Source: Mycolicibacterium boenickei (lineage in GTDB: Bacteria > Actinomycetota > Actinomycetes > Mycobacteriales > Mycobacteriaceae). Taken from it: a stretch of 64,000 nt of DNA. A program made the position numbers and the translations under genes. This document shows, one piece after another, positions 1 through 9,102 of this stretch (position 1 is the first letter of the stretch; each line of letters begins with the position of its first letter). The notes beneath the pieces were generated by a model. The model did no database searches. It worked only from the letters and a program-made list of their open reading frames with translations, and was not told the origin of the DNA. The DNA lies in the NCBI RefSeq assembly GCF_010731295.1, contig NZ_AP022579.1, forward strand, positions 620,001 through 684,000. Direction: 5' to 3'.

Positions 1-1781
1 TGCAGCGTCTCCTTCTCCAGCAGCTCACCGGCCAAAGTGTCCAGCACATCACGGTATTCGGTGAGGATCTCCCACGCCTCGGTGTGCGCGGCCTCGATCA
101 GCTTGCGCACCTCGTCGTCGATGTCGCGGGCCACCTCGTGGCCGAAGTCGGCCTGGGTGCCCATGGTGCGGCCCAGGAACGGGTCGCCGTGTTCGGTGCC
201 GTAGCGCACCGCACCAAGCTTGGAGCTCATGCCGTACTCGGTGACCATGGCACGGGCGATCTTGGTGGCTTGCTCGATGTCGGACACCGCACCCGTGGTG
301 GGCTCGCGGAAGACCAGCTCCTCGGCAGCGCGGCCGCCCATCGCGAACACCAGCCGGGCGATCATCTCCGAGCGGGTCATCAGACCCTTGTCGTCCTCGG
401 GCACCGCGACGGCGTGACCGCCGGTGCGACCGCGGGCCAGGATGGTGACCTTGTAGATCGGCTCGATGTCCGGCATCGCCCACGCGGCCAGGGTGTGCCC
501 GCCCTCGTGGTAGGCGGTGATCTTCTTTTCCTGCTCGCTGATGATGCGGCCCTTGCGGCGCGGACCACCCACCACCCGGTCCACGGCCTCTTCCAGTGCC
601 GCACCGGTGATGACTGTGCCGTTCTCGCGCGCGGTGAGCAACGCGGCCTCGTTGATGACGTTGGCCAGATCGGCGCCGGACATGCCGACGGTGCGCTTGG
701 CCAGCCCGTCCAGGTCGGCGTCGGGGGCGATCGGCTTGCCCGCGGAGTGCACCTTGAGCACCGCGCGACGGCCGGCCAGGTCGGGGTTGGACACCGGGAT
801 CTGGCGGTCGAACCGGCCCGGGCGCAGCAGCGCCGGGTCGAGGATGTCGGGCCGGTTGGTGGCCGCGATCAGGATGACGCCCTGGCGGTCGCCGAAGCCG
901 TCCATCTCGACGAGCAGCTGGTTGAGCGTCTGCTCGCGCTCGTCGTGGCCGCCGCCCATGCCTGCGCCGCGCTGGCGGCCGACAGCGTCGATCTCGTCGA
1001 CGAAGATGATGCACGGGCTGTTGGCCTTGGCCTGCTCGAACATGTCGCGCACGCGGGAGGCGCCGACACCGACGAACATCTCGACGAAGTCCGAACCGGA
1101 GATCGTGAAGAACGGCACCCCGGCCTCGCCGGCCACTGCGCGGGCCAGCAGGGTCTTACCGGTTCCGGGCGGGCCGTAGAGCAGCACGCCGCGGGGGATC
1201 TTGGCGCCCAGCGCCTGGTACCGGCTGGGGTTCTGCAGGAAGTCCTTGATCTCGTAGAGCTCTTCGACCGCCTCGTCGACACCGGCCACGTCGGCGAACG
1301 TGGTCTTGGGCATGTCCTTGCCCAGCTGCTTGGCCTTCGACTTGCCGAAGCCGAAGCCCATCCGGCCGCCGCCCTGCATGCGGGAGAACATCACGAACAG
1401 GCCGACGAGCAACAGCAGCGGCAGCATGTAGATCAACATCGAGCCGAGGAAGCTGCCCTGGTTCACCGTGGTGCCGAACTTGACGTGCTTGGCGTCGAGC
1501 TGGTCGACGAGCTTCACCGCGTAACCGGTCGGGTATTTGGTGATGACCTTGTCGGAGTTCTCGGTCTCTTCTTTACCGCTCTTCAGATCGAGACGCAGCT
1601 GCTGTTCGCGGTCGTCGATCTGGGCGTTGTTGACGTTGTCGGCGTTGATCTGCGCCACCGCCACCGAGGTGTCGACGGGTTTGTAGCCTCGGGTGTCGTC
1701 GCTGAAATAGAAAAACGACCAGCCCAGCAACAGCACGACCGCGATCACGGTCAGCGTACGGATCACATTTTTGCGGTTCAT
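1..1781 (-). CDS. ftsH: ATP-dependent zinc metalloprotease FtsH (C-terminus outside window)
   Basis: Membrane-anchored AAA+ protease that degrades unassembled or damaged membrane and cytosolic proteins. Translating the minus strand from ATG at 1781 gives about 593 residues before the window edge. There is an N-terminal membrane segment at about 8-27, an extracytoplasmic stretch, a second membrane segment at about 112-131, Walker A GPPGTGKT at 201-208, a DEID Walker B, the AAA second region of homology, and the zinc site HEGGH at 425-429. The frame stays open to the edge, so the C-terminus is missing only because the window ends. No TANNNT box or strong Shine-Dalgarno was seen just before the ATG. 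In M. tuberculosis folE follows ftsH, which would lie outside. Identification is very secure. Confidence 0.97.
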   Translation of the reverse strand, partial: MNRKNVIRTLTVIAVVLLLGWSFFYFSDDTRGYKPVDTSVAVAQINADNVNNAQIDDREQQLRLDLKSGKEETENSDKVITKYPTGYAVKLVDQLDAKHVKFGTTVNQGSFLGSMLIYMLPLLLLVGLFVMFSRMQGGGRMGFGFGKSKAKQLGKDMPKTTFADVAGVDEAVEELYEIKDFLQNPSRYQALGAKIPRGVLLYGPPGTGKTLLARAVAGEAGVPFFTISGSDFVEMFVGVGASRVRDMFEQAKANSPCIIFVDEIDAVGRQRGAGMGGGHDEREQTLNQLLVEMDGFGDRQGVILIAATNRPDILDPALLRPGRFDRQIPVSNPDLAGRRAVLKVHSAGKPIAPDADLDGLAKRTVGMSGADLANVINEAALLTARENGTVITGAALEEAVDRVVGGPRRKGRIISEQEKKITAYHEGGHTLAAWAMPDIEPIYKVTILARGRTGGHAVAVPEDDKGLMTRSEMIARLVFAMGGRAAEELVFREPTTGAVSDIEQATKIARAMVTEYGMSSKLGAVRYGTEHGDPFLGRTMGTQADFGHEVARDIDDEVRKLIEAAHTEAWEILTEYRDVLDTLAGELLEKETL

Positions 1782-1908
1782 CGATCACTCGGCCGAGTTC
1801 GGCCCGGTCCTTCCAACGTGCGCAGTTGAGACATTCAAGGCTACCGCTAGACCAACGTCTGGCAGTTCCCGACGGTATCCGTCGTTACTACGCGCACCTG
1901 AAGTGCCC

Positions 1909-2790
1909 TTACTCACCGGCGATGCCCGCCACCTCCGCGATGACATCGCCGTACCAGCGGAAGAGTTTCAGGGGCTCCGGCTGATCGCCTTGCAGCAGCT
2001 CCGACCAGCAATCCGCGACCGCGGCCCGGGCAGCGGTACCGATCCACGGCTGCGGCAACAGTTGGGGCGGCAGCAGCGGATCCGGCTCCACCGCCCGGGT
2101 GAACTCCGCTGCCAGCTCGATCGCGATGCTGAGCCGGGTCGCCCGGGCGGCGCCCTGCAACTCCCGCGCCGCTCGTTGCGCCGTCGCCAGCAGGCGACGA
2201 TGACCGTCGGCGATGCGATCGAGCGGCCACAGGACTTCGGCGAGCGCCCGGGCCTCGGCGACACCGCCGACCGTGAGGTCGGTCGTGGTGAGGGTGGTGA
2301 CGCGATCGGCAACGCCGAAACGGTCGGCCGCGGCCTGCACGTACGGCTCCCATTCGTTGGGTGAGACATACAGGCCGCCCTGGACGGGAGCACCGCCAAG
2401 CCGGACGACGGCGTCGCGCATCGAGTCGCGGGCCGATCGCGCCGATTCACCGATGGCGAAGGCCACCACATGCCAGCGGCCGTCCCAATCGGCCTGCCCA
2501 CGGTCCTGGGCGTACATGTAGCGGACGAATTCCAGGTCCGGCTCGATGGTGCTGCGCACCTCCGGCGTCGCCCGCAACACCGCCTTGCGCCCGCGGCCGT
2601 CCTGGACGAACTGTCCCTCGGCGACCAGACGTTTGATGCACAACCTCACCTGCTGGTCGCTCATGCCGAGAGTGTTCGCGACGTCGTAGAGCTCGCCCGC
2701 GTCGACCGTGGCGTCCGCACGGAGCATGCTCTCGACCAGTGTGCGGGTCGGCACAGCGTGGTCGGTTTCAGCTGATACGTCAGGGCTCAT
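1909..2790 (-). CDS. PaaX-like transcriptional regulator
   Basis: Predicted DNA-binding regulator of 293 residues. An N-terminal winged-helix region at about 15-75 contains DQQVRLCIKRLVAEG, followed by a PaaX-type central region at about 95-160 with GRWHVVAFAIGESAR and a GGLYVSPNEWEPYV stretch, and a helical C-terminal domain. PaaX regulators usually repress aromatic (phenylacetyl-CoA) catabolism by sensing an acyl-CoA. No such pathway is visible here, so the ligand is unknown. Its ATG overlaps the stop of the saccharopine-dehydrogenase-like gene as ATGA, so it is the last, translationally coupled gene of a three-gene minus-strand operon. It may regulate that operon through the inverted repeats at 5022-5063; this is inference. 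Confidence 0.82.
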   Translation of the reverse strand: MSPDVSAETDHAVPTRTLVESMLRADATVDAGELYDVANTLGMSDQQVRLCIKRLVAEGQFVQDGRGRKAVLRATPEVRSTIEPDLEFVRYMYAQDRGQADWDGRWHVVAFAIGESARSARDSMRDAVVRLGGAPVQGGLYVSPNEWEPYVQAAADRFGVADRVTTLTTTDLTVGGVAEARALAEVLWPLDRIADGHRRLLATAQRAARELQGAARATRLSIAIELAAEFTRAVEPDPLLPPQLLPQPWIGTAARAAVADCWSELLQGDQPEPLKLFRWYGDVIAEVAGIAGE

Positions 2791-3998
2791 CGGTACTCAT
2801 GGTCCACCACGATCAGCGGTGGTGAACCGGTACGCCCGAGTTCGCGATCGAGGTCGGCGAAGAACCGGTCGCTGTCGATCACCGCGTCGGGCGGGTGCAC
2901 GCCGGCCCGGCGAGCGGTGCCGTCGACGATCTGGGACATGCCGAGCGCCAACGGAATTCCGGTGGCGCGGGCCATGTCCGTCAACAGCACATCGATGCCG
3001 GCCGCTGGATTGAGGTGGGCCAGCACGGCCGAGTCGCGGCCGGACCGATCACCGAACGCGACGGCGAAGAAGGGTGGCAGTGTGCCCGGGCCCTTCATGG
3101 TCAGGGCACGCGGCAACGATCGGATGATGCCGGGGAGATCGGGTTCGGCAATACGTCGGGCCGCGGCCTCGTTGGTGAGTCGGCCACCGTCGATGCCCCG
3201 GCGCAGCACGTCGAGATAGGCGAGCGCCGACGGGCTGATGACCATGAGGTTGGCCGATTCTCCGGTGGGTTTGAGGGTGCGTTGCAGCGTGACGGGTTCG
3301 GGATGCCCGACCGTGTAGGCAGTGCCGCGGCGTCCCCCGGGAACTTTGAGGCTCACGGGCCGCAGTGGCCGCTGTTGGGTCAATGCGCCCGACCGAACCC
3401 CGGTGATGGTGCCGCTGCACTGCTGCATCCAGTGCACGGCTGCTGCCGTCGGCGACCCGTCCGGGCCGATGAGCTGTTCGCGGCCGGCTTCCTCACCGCC
3501 GGCCGTCACGTCGACCGGCCATGCGGTGTAGACATCGCGCACCGAGTCCAGCAGAGAGGCCGCCGCCGCTGCGAGCAGATTGCTCACGCCCGGGCTCGCG
3601 CCCATGCCGATGACGGCCGTCACTCCCGCGGCACGGGCCGGTGCGTCCAGTTCCAGCATCTGCACGGTGGGTTCCCAGTCATCGCAGATGTCGACATAGT
3701 GCGTGCCTGTCTCGATCGCGGCCCGCAACACCGTCAGCCCGAATCGGTAATACGGGCCGACGGTGTTGAGCACCAGGTCGGCTTCGCCGAGCGCATCGAG
3801 CAGTCCGGTGGCGTCGGTGACATCGACCCGGCGAGCGCTGACGTGAACGGATGCATCGGCCAACTCGCGGGCGAGGCCCTCGGCCGCCGCGAGATCACGG
3901 TCGGCGACGACGATGTGCTCGACGCCGACGCCGTGCGCAGCGGTCCGTACCGCGACGGCGCCCATCGCTCCGGCGCCGCCCAGGGCTAGAACTCTCAT
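2787..3998 (-). CDS. saccharopine dehydrogenase-like NAD(P)-binding protein
   Basis: 403-residue protein opening with a Rossmann fingerprint, RVLALGGAGAMGAVAVR at residues 2-18, then an acidic end of beta-2 (VVADRD), VDVTDATGLLDAL, and LNTVGPYYRFG, all typical of the saccharopine dehydrogenase NADP-binding fold. The reaction cannot be read from sequence: many mycobacterial members act on lipids or amino-acid-derived substrates rather than saccharopine. Start chosen at ATG 3998, where the Rossmann fold begins and where the gene overlaps the upstream alpha/beta hydrolase by 4 bp. A longer open frame extends upstream but lies inside the hydrolase gene. It is the middle gene of a coupled operon with the hydrolase and the PaaX-like regulator. 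Confidence 0.8.
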   Translation of the reverse strand: MRVLALGGAGAMGAVAVRTAAHGVGVEHIVVADRDLAAAEGLARELADASVHVSARRVDVTDATGLLDALGEADLVLNTVGPYYRFGLTVLRAAIETGTHYVDICDDWEPTVQMLELDAPARAAGVTAVIGMGASPGVSNLLAAAAASLLDSVRDVYTAWPVDVTAGGEEAGREQLIGPDGSPTAAAVHWMQQCSGTITGVRSGALTQQRPLRPVSLKVPGGRRGTAYTVGHPEPVTLQRTLKPTGESANLMVISPSALAYLDVLRRGIDGGRLTNEAAARRIAEPDLPGIIRSLPRALTMKGPGTLPPFFAVAFGDRSGRDSAVLAHLNPAAGIDVLLTDMARATGIPLALGMSQIVDGTARRAGVHPPDAVIDSDRFFADLDRELGRTGSPPLIVVDHEYR

Positions 3999-5020
3999 GG
4001 CGTGGTCCTTTCGGGTTGGGTTTCGACGAATCGCCGGAGGGCGTCGAGGTAGCCGAGTGCGTAGAGCGATCGCGGCGCGAACACCGCCACCAGGAACGAC
4101 CGAACGCCTTGGTGGTGGTCCAGCGGGGCCTTGGCGATGCTGTGCGAGGCATCCGGAAACGTCTGGACGGTCAGCAGGTTCGGCGGCACCTGCGCGCGGT
4201 AGACCCGCTCGGTTTCGGCCACGTCGACATTCCGGTCCTCGGCTCCCAGCATCAGCAGGACCGGGATCTTGATCTTGGCCAGCTGCGGCGTCACGTCGGA
4301 CGTGTAGTTGGTCCGCACGAATCCCCACCGGTCGGCGGACATCGGCGGGTCGTCGATCCCGCTCGCGACATACCGGCCGTAGTCGGCGTCGGCGCGCAGC
4401 AGTCGCACCGATTCGGCCCGCCGATGCAGCGCTGCGGCGATCTCGGCGTCTCCGGCTCCCTGCGCCCGCAGTTCGGCCAGCAGGTTGTATTCGCCTTGGC
4501 GCAGCCAGTTGATCGCCGGGCCGACCAGGATCATGAATTGCAACTCGGGGTGGTTCACGGCCACCTCGGGCAGCACCCAGCCGGCCTGGCTGATGCCCCA
4601 CAGCCCGATGCGACGCGGATCGATGTCGCCGCGGCCGCGGGCCCAGGTCAGCACAGACTCCGTCTCGACGGCACGGTCATGCATGCTCTGATGCAGCCAA
4701 TTACCCTGCGCCCCTTGTACACCGGGCTTGTTCCAGGAAACCGAGGCATAACCGGCCCGGGCGAACGACTCCCACAGCGGCCGGTAGAACGAGTCGCGGG
4801 ATGCGTCAGCCGGCCCGTCGCCGTGCACGAAAACCACAAGACCGTACGGCTTTTCGCCACGGGTCGGCAGGGCCAGGATCGCATCGAGCGACTGCGCCGA
4901 GCCGGGTATCTCCACCCGAACTTCAGTGATGTCGAAGTCGTTCTGATACAGCACCACACCGCCGAGAGCTGCCGCGACGAGGCAGCAGACGGCGATCACC
5001 CGGAGGCAGACGCGGAACAT
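3995..5020 (-). CDS. membrane-anchored alpha/beta hydrolase
   Basis: 341-residue protein starting MFRVCLRVIAV with one hydrophobic N-terminal segment (about 5-27) that looks like a signal anchor, so the enzyme probably faces outward. The hydrolase core shows VVFVHGDGPAD (oxyanion region), nucleophile elbow GLWGISQAG, a late acid in LMLGAEDRNVD, and the catalytic His in DASHSIAK. This resembles the dienelactone hydrolase/prolyl oligopeptidase-like esterase group; the substrate is unknown. ATG 5020 is preferred over longer starts up to 5146 because TACGAT lies exactly six bases upstream (leaderless arrangement) and the hydrophobic segment then begins the protein. First gene of the operon with the saccharopine-dehydrogenase-like and PaaX-like genes, divergent from ephA. 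Confidence 0.8.
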   Translation of the reverse strand: MFRVCLRVIAVCCLVAAALGGVVLYQNDFDITEVRVEIPGSAQSLDAILALPTRGEKPYGLVVFVHGDGPADASRDSFYRPLWESFARAGYASVSWNKPGVQGAQGNWLHQSMHDRAVETESVLTWARGRGDIDPRRIGLWGISQAGWVLPEVAVNHPELQFMILVGPAINWLRQGEYNLLAELRAQGAGDAEIAAALHRRAESVRLLRADADYGRYVASGIDDPPMSADRWGFVRTNYTSDVTPQLAKIKIPVLLMLGAEDRNVDVAETERVYRAQVPPNLLTVQTFPDASHSIAKAPLDHHQGVRSFLVAVFAPRSLYALGYLDALRRFVETQPERTTP

Positions 5021-5021
5021 G

Positions 5022-5063
5022 AAACTATCGTACGGTAAACGTCCGTTTCTATTTCGATAGTTT
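5022..5063. promoter_or_regulatory. nested inverted repeats in divergent promoter region
   Basis: A perfect 9-bp inverted repeat, AAACTATCG (5022-5030) and CGATAGTTT (5055-5063), encloses a second palindrome AAACGTCCGTTT (5037-5048). The left arm overlaps the TACGAT box (5027-5032) of the minus-strand hydrolase operon; the right arm lies just before ephA. This geometry fits an operator controlling both directions. The PaaX-like regulator of the same operon is the obvious candidate ligand, by inference only. Confidence 0.6.
5027..5032 (-). promoter_or_regulatory. -10 box of leaderless alpha/beta hydrolase operon
   Basis: TACGAT on the minus strand ends six bases before ATG 5020, placing the predicted transcription start at or beside the A of the start codon. 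No Shine-Dalgarno lies in between. Confidence 0.55.
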
Positions 5064-5081
5064 TTGATAGGCAGGCTTACC

Positions 5082-6032
5082 ATGCCACCGGTCCTGTGCT
5101 TGGCTGTGACCGTGCCCATACCGACCGAACGGTTCGTCCGAACCAATGGCGTGACGTTGAAGGTGCTGGAGGCGGGAGAACCCGGAAATCCGGTGGTGGT
5201 GCTGACCCACGGATTTCCCGAGCTGGCCTATTCGTGGCGTCACCAGATCCCCGTGCTGGCGGCGGCCGGCTACCACGTTATCGCCCCTGACCAGCGCGGA
5301 TATGGCGGCTCGTCGCGGCCCGACGGGATCGATGCCTACAACATCGTCGAGCTGACCGCCGACATCGCCGGGTTGCTCGATGACGTCGGCGCCGAACGCG
5401 CGATCCTCATCGGCCACGACTGGGGCTCCCCCGTCGCCACCAACTTTCCGTTGTTCTTCCCCGATCGCGTGAGCGCGGTGGCGGCGCTGAGTGTGCCCCC
5501 GGTTCCACGGGCGTCCGGGCCGCCGACGCAGATCTGGCGCCGCATCGTCGGCGACAACTTCTTCTACATCCTCTACTTCCAGGAACCGGGTGTGGCCGAC
5601 GCCGCGCTGGGCGCCGATGTCCGCGAGTCGATGCGACGCATGGTCACGATGGAAGGAGTCAGCGCTCCGCCGGAGCAGCTGACCGGGCAACCGGTGCCGC
5701 CGCTGCCGGACTGGATCAGCGCCGACGAATTCGAGCATTACGTGGCGGCGTTCAGTGAGACCGGCTTCACCGGGCCGCTGAACTGGTACCGCAACTTCGA
5801 CCGCAACTGGGAACTCACCGAGAACACCCCCGCGCCGACCATCACGGTGCCGGTGCTGTTCCTGGCCGGCACCGCCGACCCGGTGCTCGGGTTCACCCCG
5901 CGCGACCGGGTGCACCACGTGGCCACCGGCGATTACCGCGAGGTGCTGATCGACGGCGCCGGGCACTGGCTGCAGCAGGAACGGCCCGACGAGGTCAACA
6001 CAGCGCTGCTGGAGTTCCTGGAGACGCTCTGA
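5082..6032 (+). CDS. ephA: epoxide hydrolase EphA
   Basis: Alpha/beta-hydrolase-fold epoxide hydrolase of 316 residues from ATG 5082. Visible are the oxyanion motif HGFPELAYSWR, DQRGYGGSSRPDG, nucleophile elbow GHDWGSPVA (Asp nucleophile), the cap-domain tyrosine region NWYRNFDRNWE, the acid loop AGTADPVLGF, and the catalytic histidine in GAGHWLQQERP. The family opens epoxides to diols through an Asp-linked ester; in mycobacteria it is tied to lipid-epoxide detoxification. Similar to M. tuberculosis EphA (Rv3617), and the next gene, lpqG, is syntenic. Start uncertain: TTG 5064 and GTG 5106 are in frame. ATG 5082 was chosen for the nearby GGCAGG. Transcribed divergently from the hydrolase operon. 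Confidence 0.9.
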   Translation: MPPVLCLAVTVPIPTERFVRTNGVTLKVLEAGEPGNPVVVLTHGFPELAYSWRHQIPVLAAAGYHVIAPDQRGYGGSSRPDGIDAYNIVELTADIAGLLDDVGAERAILIGHDWGSPVATNFPLFFPDRVSAVAALSVPPVPRASGPPTQIWRRIVGDNFFYILYFQEPGVADAALGADVRESMRRMVTMEGVSAPPEQLTGQPVPPLPDWISADEFEHYVAAFSETGFTGPLNWYRNFDRNWELTENTPAPTITVPVLFLAGTADPVLGFTPRDRVHHVATGDYREVLIDGAGHWLQQERPDEVNTALLEFLETL

Positions 6033-6040
6033 TGTCCCGG

Positions 6041-6046
6041 TAGGGT
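6041..6046 (+). promoter_or_regulatory. -10 box of leaderless lpqG
   Basis: TAGGGT ends six bases before ATG 6053, in the short gap after the ephA stop. This spacing predicts a leaderless transcript starting at the ATG, independent of ephA. Confidence 0.5.
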
Positions 6047-6052
6047 TCGGAC

Positions 6053-6778
6053 ATGCCGATCGCCGGAAATGCGAAGTTGCGGGTCCTCGGTGTTGCCGCG
6101 GCGGGATTGGTCGCCGTCAGCGCAAGCGCGTGCGACACGACGTCAGGCCCCGCCGGAGGCGCGCCGGACGGCGCTCGGCAGGTGACCGTCGTCGGATCCG
6201 GGCACGTCCAGGGCGTGCCCGACACCCTGACCGCCGATGTGGCGATGGAGTTCACCGCCCCCGACGTCTCGGGCGCGCTCAACCAGTCCAGCCAGCGCCA
6301 GCAGGCCGTGATCGATGCGCTCGTCGGATCGGGTGTAGACCGCAAGGACATCAGCACCACGCAGGTCAGCGTGCAACCGCAGTTCACCGACAACACGATC
6401 ACGGGCTACCGGGCCAGCAATGCGATCAAGGTCAAGATCCGCGACACCGCCAAGGCGTCGCAGACCCTGGCGCTGATCGCGAGCACCGGAGGCGACGCCA
6501 CCCGCATCAACTCGGTCGACTACTCGATCGAGGACGATTCGGATCTGGTGCGCGACGCCCGCGCCCGGGCTTTCGATGACGCCAAGAACCGCGCCGACCA
6601 GTACGCCGGGTTGTCGGGACTTCGCCTGGGCAAGGTGATCTCGATATCCGAGCAGTCCGGTGGCTCGACGCCGCCCACGCCCACCCCGATGCCGCGCGCG
6701 GCGATGCAGGCCGTCCCGCTGGAACCCGGTCAGCAGACCGTGGACTTCTCGGTGACGGTGGTCTGGGAGCTGACCTGA
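6053..6778 (+). CDS. lpqG: SIMPL-domain lipoprotein LpqG
   Basis: 241-residue secreted lipoprotein. The N-terminus has a basic start, a hydrophobic stretch VLGVAAAGLVAVSASA and a lipobox ending in Cys27, after which the protein would be lipidated and anchored at the cell surface. The rest is a SIMPL (DUF541) domain: VTVVGSGHVQGVPDTLTADV opens it, followed by the typical DISTTQVSVQPQF and GYRASNAIKVKIRD strands and the conserved ARARAFDDAKNRADQYAGL helix. Molecular function of SIMPL proteins is poorly known. Position just before hpt matches Rv3623 (lpqG) in M. tuberculosis. The convergent neighbour is a molybdopterin oxidoreductase, separated by a large stem-loop. Confidence 0.9.
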   Translation: MPIAGNAKLRVLGVAAAGLVAVSASACDTTSGPAGGAPDGARQVTVVGSGHVQGVPDTLTADVAMEFTAPDVSGALNQSSQRQQAVIDALVGSGVDRKDISTTQVSVQPQFTDNTITGYRASNAIKVKIRDTAKASQTLALIASTGGDATRINSVDYSIEDDSDLVRDARARAFDDAKNRADQYAGLSGLRLGKVISISEQSGGSTPPTPTPMPRAAMQAVPLEPGQQTVDFSVTVVWELT

Positions 6779-6780
6779 CC

Positions 6781-6851
6781 CTTCCGCCGAAACGGTATTC
6801 CAGCAGAGAAAGTGCGAGTAAACGCCTGCCGGAATGCCGTTTCGGCGGAAG
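6781..6851. terminator. large inverted repeat between convergent genes
   Basis: CTTCCGCCGAAACGG (6781-6795) is perfectly complementary to 6837-6851. After one mismatch the stem continues with ATTCC (6797-6801) against GGAAT (6831-6835), leaving a 29-base loop. It lies between two convergent genes and could stop transcription from both sides, though no T-run follows either arm. It could equally be a dispersed repeat unit. Confidence 0.6.
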
Positions 6852-6857
6852 TGGGGC

Positions 6858-9083
6858 TCAGCCCGCGGGCGCGATGTCGACGGGGATTCCGTTGAGCACC
6901 GCGGTGCCCGACAACGGATCCAGATGCGTTCCGTCGTTGAGCTGGTTGACATTCGCCCCGGGGTGGCTGGCGGCGAGTTGCTGACCGGTACCGCCGCGGT
7001 CGTGACCCCAGCCGTGGGGTAGCGAGACCACGCCACGCCGCATGCCGTCATCGACTTCGATCGGGGCGAGCAGTTCACCGCCCGGGCCCTTGATCACCGC
7101 GATGTCGGTGAGCCCCAGATCGGCTGCATCGTCGGGATGGATCTGCAGCGTGCACCGGTTGGAGCCGCCCGACAGCGCCGGGACGTTGTGCATCCAGCTG
7201 TTGTTGGACCGCAGGTGGCGCCGGCCGATCAGCAAGAACCCGCCGGCCGTGCGGCCCAGCGCGTCGCGCAGCCGCGCCACGTCGGCGACGATCGGCTCGG
7301 GCGCGAGTTCGATTCGTCCACTTGGGGTTCGGAGAATCTCGGGGATCCGCGACCGCAGCGGCCCGAGGTCGATCCCGTGCGGGTTGGCCTTCAGCCGCTC
7401 CATGGTCAGCCCGTCGGGCTCGGCGCCGAACGCGTCGCCGTAGGGTCCGAGCCGCAGCATCATGTCGAGGCGTCGTTCATATCCGGGACCCGGGTACAGC
7501 ATCGCGGTGAGCTCGTCGACGTCACGCCCCGCCACCGGCGAATTCGGATCGGCGGTCTCCTTCGCCAGCGTCGTCGCGATCACCTGCGCGTCCACCAGCG
7601 CCGGGTCCCCGGCGGCACCGATGCCGTAGAGAATCAGGGCCAGCCGGGACAGGATCTCGGGCTCGTCGGGCCGACCGTCCAGCGGCAGCGCCGGCGACGA
7701 GTACCGCACGTTGTTGCGGACCGCGAGATTGTTCAGCGCGACATCGAAGTGCGCACTGCGGGACGGCGGGGGCGGCGGAAGGATGACGTCGGCGTGACGG
7801 GTGGTCTCGTTCAGGTAGGGGTCGACGCTCAGCATGAAATCGACGCGCTCCAGCGCCTTGTCGAGGCGGTCACCGTCCGGTGCGGACAGCACCGGGTTCC
7901 CCGCGATGGTGATCATCGCCTTGATCTGGCCCTCGCCCGCGGTGTCGATCTCCTCGGCGAGCGCGGCCGCAGGCAGTTCGGAGAGCGCCTCGGGGTAGCC
8001 CGAGACGCGGCTGGCCCACCGTCCGGTCTTGAAGCCGCGTCCCGGTTTCGGCGGGCGCGGCGCGGGGGCCGTCGCACCGAGCGCGAACATGGCTCCGCCG
8101 GGACGGTCGAAATTGCCGGTGAGGATGTTGATCACGTCGACGAGCCAGCTGCCGATGGTGCCGAACTCGACCGTGGAGGTACCGATCCGGCCGTAGACGG
8201 CCGCCGTCGGGGCTGCCGCGAGTTCGCGGGCCAGTTCCCGGATCTCGGCGGCGCCGACGCCGCAGGCCTGCTCGACGGCCTCGGGTGAGAATTCGTCGGC
8301 CAGTCCGCGGAGCTCCTCGAGGCCGGCGACGTGCTCGCCGAGCTCGCCCAGATAGACGAGGTCCTCGTCGAACAGCACGTGCACGATCGCGAACAGCAGT
8401 GCCGCGTCGGTGCCGGGCCGCGGCGCGAGGTGCCGGTCGGCGAGTTTGGCGGTCTGGGTACGGGCGGGGTCGATGACGACGAGCTTGCCGCCGCGCTTGC
8501 GCAACGCGCGCAGCTTGCCCGGGAAATCGGCGGCGGTGGCCAGGCTGCCGTTGGACACCATCGGGTTCGCGCCGATGATCACCAGATAGTCGGTGCGATC
8601 CAGGTCGGGCACGGTGAACGCGACCGGGCTGCCGAACATCAGCCCCAGCGCGACGTGCTTGGGCATCTGATCCAGCGTGCTGGCGCTGAACACCTGCCGG
8701 GTGCCCAGACCGCGGATGATCAGCGGCGCGTACAGGCTGCCTGCGATGGTGTGCGCATTCGGGTTGCCGAGGTAGACCCCGACCGAGGTGCCACCATGCT
8801 CGCCGATCACGGCGCCGAGGCGCTCGGTGACGACGGCGTACGCCTCGTCCCAGGTGGCCTCGGTCAGCACGCCGTCCCGCCGGATCAGCGGCCGGGTCAG
8901 CCGGTCGGGATCGTTGTCGAGTTCGCCGAAGCTGGCGCCCTTCGGACAGATGAATCCCGCGCTGAACACGTCGTCGCGATCACCGCGGGCGGCGGTCACC
9001 TGGCCGTCCGAGATGGTCAGGGTCAGGCCGCAGGTGGCCTCGCAGAACGGGCAGATCCGAAGGGCCGTGCGGGTATCAGCCAT
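6858..9083 (-). CDS. molybdopterin-dependent oxidoreductase with N-terminal 4Fe-4S cluster
   Basis: 741-residue enzyme of the DMSO reductase/formate dehydrogenase-like family. The N-terminus carries a 4Fe-4S site with Cys11, Cys14, Cys18 and Cys46 (CPFCEATC ... FICPKGA). It is followed by molybdopterin-binding stretches: SASTLDQMPKHVALG, the dinucleotide-binding VIIGANPMVSNG and VVIDPARTQTAKLAD, and a C-terminal MGD-binding barrel with LLIGRRHLRSNNSWMHN. No Sec or obvious catalytic Cys was seen at the usual metal-ligand position, where Ser-rich sequence occurs, so the substrate is unclear. Resembles M. tuberculosis Rv0197 as recalled. The gene stands alone on the minus strand, with only 19 bases to hpt upstream, so it may be co-transcribed with the hpt-tilS operon. 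Confidence 0.85.
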   Translation of the reverse strand: MADTRTALRICPFCEATCGLTLTISDGQVTAARGDRDDVFSAGFICPKGASFGELDNDPDRLTRPLIRRDGVLTEATWDEAYAVVTERLGAVIGEHGGTSVGVYLGNPNAHTIAGSLYAPLIIRGLGTRQVFSASTLDQMPKHVALGLMFGSPVAFTVPDLDRTDYLVIIGANPMVSNGSLATAADFPGKLRALRKRGGKLVVIDPARTQTAKLADRHLAPRPGTDAALLFAIVHVLFDEDLVYLGELGEHVAGLEELRGLADEFSPEAVEQACGVGAAEIRELARELAAAPTAAVYGRIGTSTVEFGTIGSWLVDVINILTGNFDRPGGAMFALGATAPAPRPPKPGRGFKTGRWASRVSGYPEALSELPAAALAEEIDTAGEGQIKAMITIAGNPVLSAPDGDRLDKALERVDFMLSVDPYLNETTRHADVILPPPPPSRSAHFDVALNNLAVRNNVRYSSPALPLDGRPDEPEILSRLALILYGIGAAGDPALVDAQVIATTLAKETADPNSPVAGRDVDELTAMLYPGPGYERRLDMMLRLGPYGDAFGAEPDGLTMERLKANPHGIDLGPLRSRIPEILRTPSGRIELAPEPIVADVARLRDALGRTAGGFLLIGRRHLRSNNSWMHNVPALSGGSNRCTLQIHPDDAADLGLTDIAVIKGPGGELLAPIEVDDGMRRGVVSLPHGWGHDRGGTGQQLAASHPGANVNQLNDGTHLDPLSGTAVLNGIPVDIAPAG

Positions 9084-9102
9084 GCCCCGAATTGTGCGCC
9101 GC

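Noticed and set aside
84..1829. 581-codon plus-strand open frame opposite ftsH
   Set aside because: The minus strand encodes an unmistakable FtsH with Walker and zinc motifs; the plus frame has no recognisable protein features.
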